Shown here piece after piece: positions 1-7,342 of a stretch of DNA of 10,286 bases (positions within the stretch are counted from its first letter, which is position 1; every line of letters starts with the position of its first letter). The position numbers and the translations under genes were made by a program. Source of the stretch: JAKBCQ01 sp021807585 (GTDB lineage: Bacteria > Planctomycetota > Planctomycetia > Isosphaerales > Isosphaeraceae). The stretch covers positions 1 through 10,286 of the forward strand of contig DAHWFG010000556.1 in the NCBI GenBank assembly GCA_027325115.1. The letters are read 5' to 3'. Below the pieces are notes generated by a model. It ran no database searches. It worked only from the letters and a program-made list of their open reading frames with translations, and had not been told where the DNA came from.

Positions 1-141
1 ACATCCGAACCCGTGGCGCATTTTGTTTCGTACGTGCGACGCGAGGGGGTCGACCTGAGACCCGCGCGGAACGAGGGGGAAAGCGATTCGGCTTCGAACC
101 GCACGGCGAGGCGAGAGAATCGGCCGTCGCGCGAACTCGAC

Positions 142-273
142 ATGAGCGGCGCCAAGAAACCCGGCGCTGGTGTTGAGAACCCTCCCGATCTTGAGATCGA
201 CCCCGAAATCGAGCGACGGATCGACCGAATGCGAGAGGAGCTGGGGAAGATCGAATCGGACAAATCTCGCTGA
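142..273 (+). CDS. Possible small acidic hypothetical protein (43 aa), or the end of a longer frame
   Basis: From the ATG at 142 the frame encodes 43 residues: a short Lys/Gly/Pro-rich start, then a charged stretch (DPEIERRIDRMREELGKIE) that could form an amphipathic helix, ending in TGA. The same frame stays open to the left edge, with a GTG at 13, so this could equally be the tail of a gene that begins outside the window. The residues before 142 are arginine-rich and low in hydrophobics and do not look like a folded domain, which is why I prefer the ATG. There is no Shine-Dalgarno sequence before either start. No family is recognised. The second half has codon use like the neighbouring real genes; otherwise support is thin. 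Confidence 0.33.
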   Translation: MSGAKKPGAGVENPPDLEIDPEIERRIDRMREELGKIESDKSR

Positions 274-386
274 GTCGCTTCGCATCGGCGTTTCGCGAGA
301 GCGAAATCGGTCGTGGTTGGATCGAGCCTACGCGATCAGACCGCGTCGGAAACGGGGTCGAGGATTCGGGCGCCGGGAAGGCTTCG

Positions 387-422
387 GATGCGATCGTAGA
401 GTCGCATCGCAAGTAGATTTTT
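387..422 (+). terminator. Weak candidate terminator hairpin
   Basis: A 7-bp inverted repeat GATGCGA (387-393) / TCGCATC (402-408) has an 8-nt loop and is followed nine bases later by a run of five T (418-422). It could end transcription coming from the left on the plus strand. The stem is short and the T-run is not adjacent, so this is only a candidate. Nothing else is seen between 274 and 430. Confidence 0.22.
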
Positions 423-430
423 ACATATGT

Positions 431-1561
431 TCATGACTTAATTAGCTGATTTGACGATCGTTTTTGGAAGCGTCGTCGGGCGAATAGCGTCGACGCGACG
501 AGGATCAATACGGCGATCGACGCCGTGATCTCTCTCGGCAAGGCGAGCCGATCGAAAGAGATCCCGATACTTTTCAGATAGCGCCATGATTTTGCAATCC
601 GAACGCCCAACCGGCCCATCCGGATGGTGCGGGTTCCGGTTCGGCCGTCGTAGATCCCCGCTCCGATCGCGGGTTTGAGGCTCGTGAAGATCGCGTCGTC
701 GATTTCCTCCTCGTCGGCGGTCTTCACATCGAAGACGAATCGGTTGCAAACCTCGCCCGAATTGACCGCGTTACCCGGCGGACCAAAAATCTCATTTACG
801 ATCGTTCGGGGAAAGAATAATCCCGAACGGATCGGCCGATGATTCGAATATTCGACGATTTCTCGAATCGATCCCGACGGTCTGAAACGATACACCCGCT
901 TCATAAGACAAAAGCCGTGTTCGGCGTCGACCCATATTTTATCATATCCAGGTCGTTCAACGACATGACACGCGACGCCGCCGACGACTTCGAGGCTCGG
1001 TAAAACATGATACGAGGCTTTATTGGTAAGCAAACAAACGGGCAGGGCGTAATCGTCGGTTTGGGTTTTATAATCGATCGGGCTGCCGTCGTTTGTAACG
1101 TCGATCTCCCGTTCAAAATACAACGCTCGTAACAGAAAAGCATGCATTGAGTGGCTTGGCAACATGTTCGTTTCAATATCGAATAATTTTGAGTTGATAT
1201 CCCACATACCAATCCGATCGTCCCATGTGAATGTGCTGTTCAACTCGGATAAGTTTTTTATCACTGGATCCCCGGTCACTCGGTAATAACTCTTCGTTCC
1301 TTGAATTTTATGCTCGCCTTTTACGTTCTTCCACGCGAACGAAGGTGATAGATCGGGGAAACGGTTCTCGACCGCCATATCGTACACGAGATGAAGCCCT
1401 TTGAGCTCATGGATTCGTCGATAATAATCGGCGACGCCCTGAGCGATGGAATCGATCGAGAGCTTCGCCGGTTGAGGGTCCTCACGCGCGGATACGGAGG
1501 AATCGCACGGCGATATCAATGAAGTGATGAATAAGACCCAGCTCATGCGATGTTTTATCAT
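431..1561 (-). CDS. Exported, C-terminally anchored hypothetical protein (376 aa)
   Basis: No named family is recognised with confidence. From the ATG at 1561 the protein begins with a signal-peptide-like segment: a basic start (MIKHRM), a hydrophobic core (WVLFITSLIS) and a small-residue cleavage-like site (SVSA) near residue 26. The frame is open 22 residues further up to an ATG at 1627, but that start would bury the signal sequence, so 1561 is chosen; neither has a Shine-Dalgarno. The body (about 40-320) is rich in alternating beta-like stretches. Residues 190-260 (GVACHVVE, IWVDAEHGFCLMKR, then a Tyr- and Pro-rich strand series) resemble the LolA-like lipoprotein-sorting fold common in planctomycete exported proteins; this is inference. 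Residues 345-361 form one membrane helix followed by RRRFQKR, giving a periplasmic body with a cytoplasmic tail. The gene is more AT-rich than its neighbours, especially 1120-1330. It is transcribed divergently from the membrane protein gene at 1922. Confidence 0.75.
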   Translation of the reverse strand: MIKHRMSWVLFITSLISPCDSSVSAREDPQPAKLSIDSIAQGVADYYRRIHELKGLHLVYDMAVENRFPDLSPSFAWKNVKGEHKIQGTKSYYRVTGDPVIKNLSELNSTFTWDDRIGMWDINSKLFDIETNMLPSHSMHAFLLRALYFEREIDVTNDGSPIDYKTQTDDYALPVCLLTNKASYHVLPSLEVVGGVACHVVERPGYDKIWVDAEHGFCLMKRVYRFRPSGSIREIVEYSNHRPIRSGLFFPRTIVNEIFGPPGNAVNSGEVCNRFVFDVKTADEEEIDDAIFTSLKPAIGAGIYDGRTGTRTIRMGRLGVRIAKSWRYLKSIGISFDRLALPREITASIAVLILVASTLFARRRFQKRSSNQLIKS

Positions 1562-1808
1562 GAGGTTTACCCGAAGCGTCGATTGCGATCGAACAGTGCC
1601 GGGTCGAATCTGTGCTGATCCCAGCATTATCAGAGTCGTCGACGGCGAGAGAACTCGATGCTCGCTCCGACGCGGATTGTAAAACGACGATCGTGCGAAT
1701 CACTCCCTGAATATCGCATAAGTAAAGCCCAAGAATCAAGAATCAAGCCGAAGATTGCTTGCGATTAAAGGACGAGCTTGGATTCGGCCGAGTCGCATTT
1801 GTTATCCG

Positions 1809-1833
1809 ATATGCATTCATTCATCATGCATAT
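1809..1833. promoter_or_regulatory. AT-rich dyad in divergent intergenic region
   Basis: In the 360-bp gap between the divergent genes starting at 1561 and 1922, the stretch from about 1735 to 1850 is clearly AT-richer than its surroundings. It holds an 8-bp inverted repeat ATATGCAT (1809-1816) / ATGCATAT (1826-1833) with a 9-nt spacer. Outer bases GTTA (1801-1804) and TAAC (1835-1838) extend the symmetry imperfectly. The size and placement would suit a binding site for a dimeric regulator or a promoter region, but no -35/-10 pair could be assigned. A short direct repeat AGAATCA-AGAATCA lies near 1733-1746. Nothing coding is convincing in this gap. Confidence 0.25.
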
Positions 1834-1921
1834 GTAACATATTAATCGTGGGCGAGCTCGCGTTGACCGAACCGATCATTTCAGCGAAAATTCGGATCGC
1901 GGGCGATCGGGGATCGATCGC

Positions 1922-4210
1922 TTGGGTTCCCCAGGATCGGGGCGGATTGTGAAGGAGAGAGGTTTCCACGCGCGGCGGGCCGGGGCGATCGCGATCGTCT
2001 TCGGGCTTTACCTGAGCCTCGCGGGCTATAAAAGCCTGGAAGGCGATCAGGCGTATCGCCTGCCATTGTTGCTCCGATCCCAAAATCGGGCGATTTATCG
2101 GGGCGATCCGTTCGTCGACGCGCTCGAAGCGTTCAATCCCCACGGGGGATATCTCGCGATCCTCAACGCGGGCGGCCGAATCGTCGGCCTTGATGCGACG
2201 CTTTTCGGTCTATTCGCGATCGCATTCGCGCTCACCGCGGTCGGCATGGCGATGCTCGCCTCGGCAGGGCGAGACGATCGACAATCGGCGTCGGAAATCG
2301 AACATCATGCGGGTGATCGATCGATCGAGAACGACGGCTTCGATCCCTCGCATGCTCGCGGAACCACGCCGGCGTTGCTCGCGTTCATCCTCACGCTTTT
2401 GGCCAAGGCGGGGGATATCGGTACGAACCACCTCTTCGAGCCGATCCTCCTCGATCGATTGATCGCGTTCTCAATCGGCTGGATCGCGCTCGGCTCAATC
2501 GTTAAAAAGATACCGTGTCATCAATATCTTACGCCTATTCTTGTTTTTATCATCTACTATGTTCATCCTTCGTTGGGATTACAGATCGGCTCGCTGATCG
2601 CCGCGGCTTATGCATGCCTTTTTATTGCAGGTGATCGATTCGGGATCGACCGCCGAGCTTCGGCGACGGGGTTCGTACTCACGCTTTTATCGCTCGCTCC
2701 CGCGTTCGCTCGGCTTCCGCACCAATCGAAGATCGTTTTCGACGGGCTCTCCGAGCGCGAGCTGATTTTGATCGCGGGATACATTCAGAGTCCTCAGCAT
2801 ATGACGCCGGGTTTGTGGCGAACGCCTCAGGTATTGGCATGGTTCTGTTACGCGATTCTCGCGGTCGTCGCGATCGCGGCGGGTTCTATGGGTAGGGATC
2901 AAAACGAATCGTGCTCGAATCGATTGCGAAACTCGGCGCGATTCCGACTGGGGTTGATCCTGGCGATCACGTGGTCGGGGCTCGCGATCGCGTGGCGGCT
3001 TGTCGCGATCGACCAAATCCCGCGATTCATCCTCTTTCAGCCGTTCCGCGTCGCGACGATCGCGCGAGGGCTTGCTCTTGTGTTCATCGCCGATCATGTT
3101 TTTCGCTTGTGGACGCGACGGACGATCTTCAACCGCGTGAGGGGCGCGACGATCGTGATCGGATTGACGGGAGATTGGGCGCTCGTCGTCGCGACGGCGT
3201 TCGAAACGACGGCGATTCTGATCGAATTTTTTCCCGTCTGGATCGGTTGGGTATTCACTTCGCGTATATTCGCGGTTTTTAAGGGTGCGCCCTCGCTCGC
3301 GCGTCGGGTTGGTATGAAGTGCGGACATGCGAATCTCATCCGTACGACCACAAACCCACAGAACGAGGGTATTTCAAAACCGATACGAGCCTCATCGAGT
3401 CTAAGTGTTCACGATATCGTGATATATAAGTATGCGATTATTTTATTGTCTTCGGCGGTCTTGATCTACGGTCTTACTTTCTTATCGCGACACGACACGC
3501 AATCGGGACATTGGCGATTGATCGCCGCGATCGGCGGAGCGGTCGTCGTTTCTCTAATTCAAGAGTTCACATCATTCAGGATAAATCGTCGACGATTGGT
3601 TATCCTCGCCGCGGCGTGTTGGGCCTTTCCTATCGGAGCGTTGTTGATCGAGGTCGCGCCGATCGCTAGCGGGGGTTTGGGGAAATGGATCTTGGCCGCG
3701 GTCGTCGAGCGTGCTCGGTTTGTCGAGATCCCCAAGAACGATTCGGAACGCCTCGCTGTTTGGTGTCGGTCGCACACCGATCCCGCTTCGCTGTTCGTCG
3801 TACCTCCCGGCGATAAGACGTTTCGGCTTTGGTCGCGGCGGTCGGTCGCGTTCAACAGGGCGGCGAGCCCGTATCACGCCGCGGGGCTCGCCGATTGGTT
3901 TGATCGTTATAAAAAACACGTGGGATTTCATGGATCGATCGACGATTTTGCGCATGCGTATATTAAAGATCGTTACGCGCTCGAGCACGGTTATGATCGA
4001 CTTGGCGTCGATCGGCTTGCCGATTTGGCGCGCGACGAGGGGGCGATGTACGTCGTCGCGGGGTCGAATCTTCTTAAAGACGGTTCTTCATCGGCGATCC
4101 CGCTCGAACTTGTTCATCGCGAGGGAAGGCTCGCCGCGTATCGCGTGCGCGATCGACAAGCGATCGCGCGAGCGCATTTGCCGTTAAACCGAGACGGCGA
4201 GCCTCGGTGA
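1922..4210 (+). CDS. Large polytopic membrane protein with soluble C-terminal domain (762 aa)
   Basis: The protein has roughly 12 hydrophobic segments (about residues 20-37, 85-113, 150-163, 178-194, 204-235, 249-263, 305-321, 342-362, 368-390, 408-445, 503-520, 532-548, 558-578), then a hydrophilic domain from about 595 to the end. After the first helix comes GDQAYRLPLLLR and then YRGDPFVDAL. The C-terminal domain carries FVVPPGDKTFRLWSRRSVAF. From memory, this N-terminal 'LP-LL-R ... Y-DPFV' pattern plus a C-terminal 'PP...FR..S.RSV' pattern marks a family of bacterial membrane proteins with a DUF6798-type C-terminus; the reaction is unknown, and a GT-C-like glycosyltransferase fold is only a guess. 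The start is uncertain: TTG at 1922 has GGGGAT about 7 nt upstream, and GTG at 1949 also works and keeps the first helix. Residues 451-500 form a polar loop partly derived from an interspersed repeat. The 3' end overlaps convergent glyA by 27 bp. Confidence 0.8.
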   Translation: MGSPGSGRIVKERGFHARRAGAIAIVFGLYLSLAGYKSLEGDQAYRLPLLLRSQNRAIYRGDPFVDALEAFNPHGGYLAILNAGGRIVGLDATLFGLFAIAFALTAVGMAMLASAGRDDRQSASEIEHHAGDRSIENDGFDPSHARGTTPALLAFILTLLAKAGDIGTNHLFEPILLDRLIAFSIGWIALGSIVKKIPCHQYLTPILVFIIYYVHPSLGLQIGSLIAAAYACLFIAGDRFGIDRRASATGFVLTLLSLAPAFARLPHQSKIVFDGLSERELILIAGYIQSPQHMTPGLWRTPQVLAWFCYAILAVVAIAAGSMGRDQNESCSNRLRNSARFRLGLILAITWSGLAIAWRLVAIDQIPRFILFQPFRVATIARGLALVFIADHVFRLWTRRTIFNRVRGATIVIGLTGDWALVVATAFETTAILIEFFPVWIGWVFTSRIFAVFKGAPSLARRVGMKCGHANLIRTTTNPQNEGISKPIRASSSLSVHDIVIYKYAIILLSSAVLIYGLTFLSRHDTQSGHWRLIAAIGGAVVVSLIQEFTSFRINRRRLVILAAACWAFPIGALLIEVAPIASGGLGKWILAAVVERARFVEIPKNDSERLAVWCRSHTDPASLFVVPPGDKTFRLWSRRSVAFNRAASPYHAAGLADWFDRYKKHVGFHGSIDDFAHAYIKDRYALEHGYDRLGVDRLADLARDEGAMYVVAGSNLLKDGSSSAIPLELVHREGRLAAYRVRDRQAIARAHLPLNRDGEPR
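3290..3310 (+). repeat. Interspersed planctomycete-type repeat inside a coding region
   Basis: The 21-bp core begins CCCTCGCTCGCGCGTCGGG and encodes PSLARRVG in frame within the membrane protein; on the other strand it reads as the peptide NPTRERG. I recall this sequence and its spurious peptides as a widely scattered repeat in planctomycete genomes (recollection, not checked). The inserted material probably extends beyond the core, since the flanking loop to about 3420 is polar, poorly structured and of different composition from the surrounding helices. Confidence 0.5.
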
Positions 4211-5479
4211 GCGGTCGAAGCGTGCGACTCCCGGTACCGGGTAATCGACGACGAACTCGGCGATTTCGGCTTTGACGCGGCGTGCGAGCGATTCGTCGTC
4301 GGGTTTGGCGAGGATTTCGACGATCCACGCGGCGACCTTGCGGATCGCGTCTTGGCGCATTCCTCGGGTGGTGAGCGCGGGCGTGCCCATGCGGACTCCG
4401 CTCGGGTCCATCGGTTTGCGCTTGTCGAACGGGATGAGGTTTTTATTGACGGTGATCCCGGCGCGGCCGAGCGCGGACTCGGCGATTTTGCCGGTTAAAC
4501 CTTTAGACGCCATATCGACCAGGATCAGATGGTTGTCGGTTCCACCCGAGACGACGCGGAAGCCGGCGCTCATTAAAGAATCTGAGAGCGTTTTGGCGTT
4601 TTCAATCGTTTGATGCGCGTAGTCGCGGAACGAGGGGCGGAGCGCCTCGCCGAAGCAGACGGCTTTGCCGGCGATCACGTGCATGAGGGGCCCTCCCTGG
4701 AGGCCTGGGAAGACCGCGGAGTCGAGCTTTTTGGCCCACGATTCTTTGCACAGGACGATACCTCCACGCGGTCCTCGGAGGGTTTTGTGCGTCGTCGACG
4801 AAACGAAATCGGCGACGGGAACGGGGTTGGGGTGCAGCCCCGCGGCGACGAGCCCGGCGATGTGCGCCATATCGACGAAGAAGACGGCGCCGATCTCGCG
4901 TGCGATCTCGGCCATCGCGTCGAAATCGATGATTCTTGAATACGCGCTTGCGCCGGCGAGCAAGAGTTTAGGTTTATGTTCACGAGCCAATTCGCGGATT
5001 TTGGCGTAATCGATCCGTTCGGTTTTGGGGTCGAGGCCGTAGCCGACGGTGTCGTACCAACGGCCCGAGAAGTTGAGCTTCATGCCGTGGGTGAGGTGTC
5101 CGCCTTGCGCAAGGTCCATCGCGAGGACGGTGTCGCCGATTTCGATCGAAGCGAAGTAGACCGATTGGTTCGCGTTCGCGCCCGAGTGGGGTTGCACGTT
5201 CGCGTGATCGGAACCGAAGATTTTTTTGACGCGGTCGATCGCGAGCCTTTCGACCTGATCGACATGTTCACATCCGCCGTAATAACGTTTGCCGGGAAGA
5301 CCCTCGGCGTATTTGTTGGTGAGGACCGAGCCGACGGCCTCGAGCACCGCGACGCTCGTGTAATTTTCGGAGGCGATCAATTCGAGCTCGCCGTGCTGTC
5401 GGAGTTCCTCGGAATCGATCGCGGCGCGAACCTCGGGGTCGACCGTTGCGAGCGATCGATCGTCGTTAGGGTTGTTCAT
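4184..5479 (-). CDS. glyA: Serine hydroxymethyltransferase (431 aa)
   Basis: This PLP enzyme interconverts serine plus tetrahydrofolate with glycine plus 5,10-methylene-tetrahydrofolate in the cytoplasm, feeding one-carbon units to purine, thymidylate and methionine synthesis. Seen in the sequence: ELIASENYTS (33-42); YAEGLPGKRYYGGCE (57-71), with the paired active-site tyrosines; the THGMKLNFSGR segment (130-140); FFVDMAHIAGL (200-210), with the PLP-facing Asp and His; the Schiff-base motif VSSTTHKTLRGPRGG with Lys232; and the substrate-carboxylate arginine Arg363 in GVRMGTPALTTRG. Length and motif spacing match the bacterial family (the E. coli lysine is 229), and nothing is missing. The ATG at 5479 is preferred over the TTG one codon upstream because AGGA (5487-5490) sits 7 nt before the ATG. 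The gene is last in an apparent prfB-unknown-glyA operon, 32 bp after the unknown gene, and its 3' end overlaps the convergent membrane gene. Confidence 0.97.
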   Translation of the reverse strand: MNNPNDDRSLATVDPEVRAAIDSEELRQHGELELIASENYTSVAVLEAVGSVLTNKYAEGLPGKRYYGGCEHVDQVERLAIDRVKKIFGSDHANVQPHSGANANQSVYFASIEIGDTVLAMDLAQGGHLTHGMKLNFSGRWYDTVGYGLDPKTERIDYAKIRELAREHKPKLLLAGASAYSRIIDFDAMAEIAREIGAVFFVDMAHIAGLVAAGLHPNPVPVADFVSSTTHKTLRGPRGGIVLCKESWAKKLDSAVFPGLQGGPLMHVIAGKAVCFGEALRPSFRDYAHQTIENAKTLSDSLMSAGFRVVSGGTDNHLILVDMASKGLTGKIAESALGRAGITVNKNLIPFDKRKPMDPSGVRMGTPALTTRGMRQDAIRKVAAWIVEILAKPDDESLARRVKAEIAEFVVDYPVPGVARFDRSPRLAVSV

Positions 5480-5511
5480 CAAAGGTTCCTATATCAAGGG
5501 ACTAAAGAATC

Positions 5512-6165
5512 TTAGGTTTCTTCCCATGTCCATACGTATCGGCAGCGACGACCGGCGTCGGTCGTCGGGTGCGGCGCGATGTCGACCCACGCGCCGCGGC
5601 GGCCGGCCTCGGCGACGACGATGCGCGTCGGTCGATCGGCTTCGCGGAGCGTCTCGATCGTCAGTAAGCCCGAGGGTTCGCGGGTGATCCAGCGAAGGCG
5701 TTCGGTTTCGACCTCGGTCGCATCGACGATCGGTAGATTGATGAAATAGAGAACCGAGAGGTCGCGGATCCCTTCGGTCGGGATGCGGGCGAGTCGATCG
5801 GCGTGATCGAATTCGATTCGCGCCCGGCGTCGATTCTCGACTTCAATGAGATGAATTGATAACGAATAGTGATGAAAACCCGATTGTCCCACAAGGAGCG
5901 CGGTGCGGCCGGGATCGGATCGGGGAAAATGCGCTTCTTGATGAACAGGGACCTCCGAGCCGTCGTTTTCGAGTCGATTCGCGGCTTCGTGCGCGGCGAA
6001 GTTTGCGGAGGGATCGGCGGATCGCGCCAAAACGAGCCTTTTTCCTGAATCGACGAGGGCGATCTCGTGCGTATAGCGATCGTTATGGAAGGCGAAATCG
6101 ACCGCGAGTCGCGCAATCGCGATGCGTTCGGCGGGGGCGACGGTCGTTTCGTCGGGTCGGGTCAT
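5512..6165 (-). CDS. Hypothetical protein (217 aa) between prfB and glyA
   Basis: No family is recognised. It is a soluble protein of mixed alpha/beta character with no signal peptide and no membrane segment. Visible features are a Glu/Arg-rich composition, a segment SGFHHYSLSIHLIEVENRRRARIEFDH... near residues 95-120 that looks like antiparallel strands, a stretch LSVLYFINLPIVDAT near 137-151, and an aromatic C-terminus ending VWTWEET. It has no catalytic signature. The ATG at 6165 is the first start in the frame but lacks a clear Shine-Dalgarno, unlike prfB and glyA on either side. It begins 57 bp after the prfB stop and ends 32 bp before the glyA start, all on one strand, so co-transcription is likely. 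Codon use matches its neighbours and the frame is uninterrupted across 650 bp, so it is probably a real gene. Confidence 0.72.
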   Translation of the reverse strand: MTRPDETTVAPAERIAIARLAVDFAFHNDRYTHEIALVDSGKRLVLARSADPSANFAAHEAANRLENDGSEVPVHQEAHFPRSDPGRTALLVGQSGFHHYSLSIHLIEVENRRRARIEFDHADRLARIPTEGIRDLSVLYFINLPIVDATEVETERLRWITREPSGLLTIETLREADRPTRIVVAEAGRRGAWVDIAPHPTTDAGRRCRYVWTWEET

Positions 6166-6222
6166 CTTTGAGATCGCGGTCCGCCGCGGCGAACGACTCC
6201 TCGCTCTCGAACGGGATCGGGT

Positions 6223-7342
6223 TTATTTCGCCTTGACCTCGCCCTTGGCGAGTTTCATACGCAGGTATGCGTTGATGAAGCCGTCGAGACCGCCGTCGAG
6301 GACGGCTCGGGGGTTTCCCGATTCGAAATCGGTGCGCAGGTCTTTGACGATCTGATACGGCTGCAGGACGTACGAGCGAATTTGGCTGCCGAAGCTGATT
6401 TCCCCTTTTTCGTCGTACACTTTGGCGTACTCGGCCTCTCGTTTTTGCTCTTCGATGCGGATCATCTTGGATTTGAGCATTGCGAGCGCGTTGGCGTCGT
6501 TTTTATGCTGCGAGCGTTCGCTACGGGATTCGGCCGAAACGCCCGTGGGGATATGCGTATATCGTACGCCCGATTCGGTTTTGTTTTGATGTTGGCCGCC
6601 GGGACCGCCGCTGCGAAAGACGTCTCGTTTGAGCTCGTCGTCGCGCAATTCGATATCGATCGAATCGTCGATTTCGGGAAGGACCTCGACCGAAGCGAAC
6701 GAAGTTTGGCGTCGGCCCGCGGCGTCGTACGGGCTGATGCGAACGAGGCGATGAACGCCCGTTTCGCCCCGGAGGTAGCCGTACGAGTATTCGCCCTTGA
6801 TTTTGAGCGTTCCGGCCTGGATTCCGGCGGCTCCTCCCTCTTCGCGGTCGATCACCTCGGCGGTGTATCCCTTCGATTCGCACCACATCGCGTACATGCG
6901 TAAGAGCATTTCGGCCCAATCGCACGCCTCGGTTCCGCCCGCGCCGGCGTGGATGGTGAGGAAGGCGTTGCAGTGATCGTTGGGTCCCGAAAGCATCGAT
7001 CGCAGTTCAAACGCCTCGAAATCGTCGTTCGCTTTTTTGGCGGCGAGACGGATTTCGTCGTCGAATTCGGAATCGCCCGCTTCGTCGCCGAGTTCGATGA
7101 GGGCCTGGAGGTCGTCGGCCTGGCGGCCGAGCTCTTCGAACGGCTTGAGAACGGAGTTGAGGTTTTTCAGCTCCTGGATCGTCTCTTTGGCTTGATCCTG
7201 ATCGTTCCAGAACGTCGGTTTGGTCATCTCGTCGTTGAGCTCGGCGCGGCGAATCTCTTTGTCGCCCAAGTCAAAGAGAGTCTCGAAGATGGACGATTCG
7301 ATCGATCACGTTCCGCGCTTCGCGCTTCAATTCATCCTGCAT
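6223..7342 (-). CDS. prfB: Peptide chain release factor 2, made by programmed +1 frameshift (372 aa)
   Basis: RF2 reads UGA and UAA stop codons in the ribosomal A site and triggers peptide release. The gene is in two frames: 23 codons from the ATG at 7342 to CTT (7276-7274), an in-frame TGA (7273-7271), then, after skipping one base, GAC TTG GGC and 348 further codons to TAA. The ATG has GGAG (7350-7353) 7 nt upstream. Domain order: N-terminal helical domain (about 1-110), codon-recognition domain with LVRISPYDAAGRRQTSFASV (Ser-Pro-Tyr at 203-205, where RF2 normally has Ser-Pro-Phe), catalytic domain with GGPGGQHQNKTES (GGQ at 248-250; E. coli 250-252) and the ending AVLDGGLDGFINAYL. Total length is close to the usual 365. 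The frameshift lets RF2 limit its own synthesis. It is first gene of an apparent operon with the unknown gene and glyA. Confidence 0.96.
7270..7276 (-). promoter_or_regulatory. prfB: prfB programmed +1 frameshift site (CTT TGA C)
   Basis: On the minus strand the codons GAC TCT CTT are followed by TGA C. This is the conserved CTTTGAC slippery site of bacterial prfB: when RF2 is scarce, the Leu-tRNA on CUU slips +1 to UUU and translation resumes at GAC. The strong AGGGGG stimulator found three bases before CTT in E. coli is not present; only a GAG (in TTCGAGACTCTCTT) lies five bases upstream, so any Shine-Dalgarno assistance would be weak. Protein similarity starts again immediately after the shift. 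Confidence 0.95.

Noticed and set aside
1755..1952. 65-residue frame in the divergent intergenic region
   Set aside because: Starts at TTG without a ribosome binding site, runs through the AT-rich dyad and overlaps the start of the membrane gene; Cys/Ile-rich and not protein-like.
2687..3328. 213-residue antisense frame inside the membrane protein gene
   Set aside because: Extremely Arg/Asp-rich, overlapping a well-supported gene with clear membrane helices; a mirror of GATCGC-rich codons.
5480..5482. TTG start for glyA one codon upstream
   Set aside because: AGGA is spaced 7 nt from the ATG but only 4 nt from the TTG, and ATG is the stronger start.
7271..7342. prfB as a pseudogene or sequencing error because of the in-frame TGA
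   Set aside because: The stop lies exactly in the conserved CTTTGAC context after 23 codons with a good ribosome binding site, and RF2 similarity continues in the +1 frame: the normal programmed frameshift.
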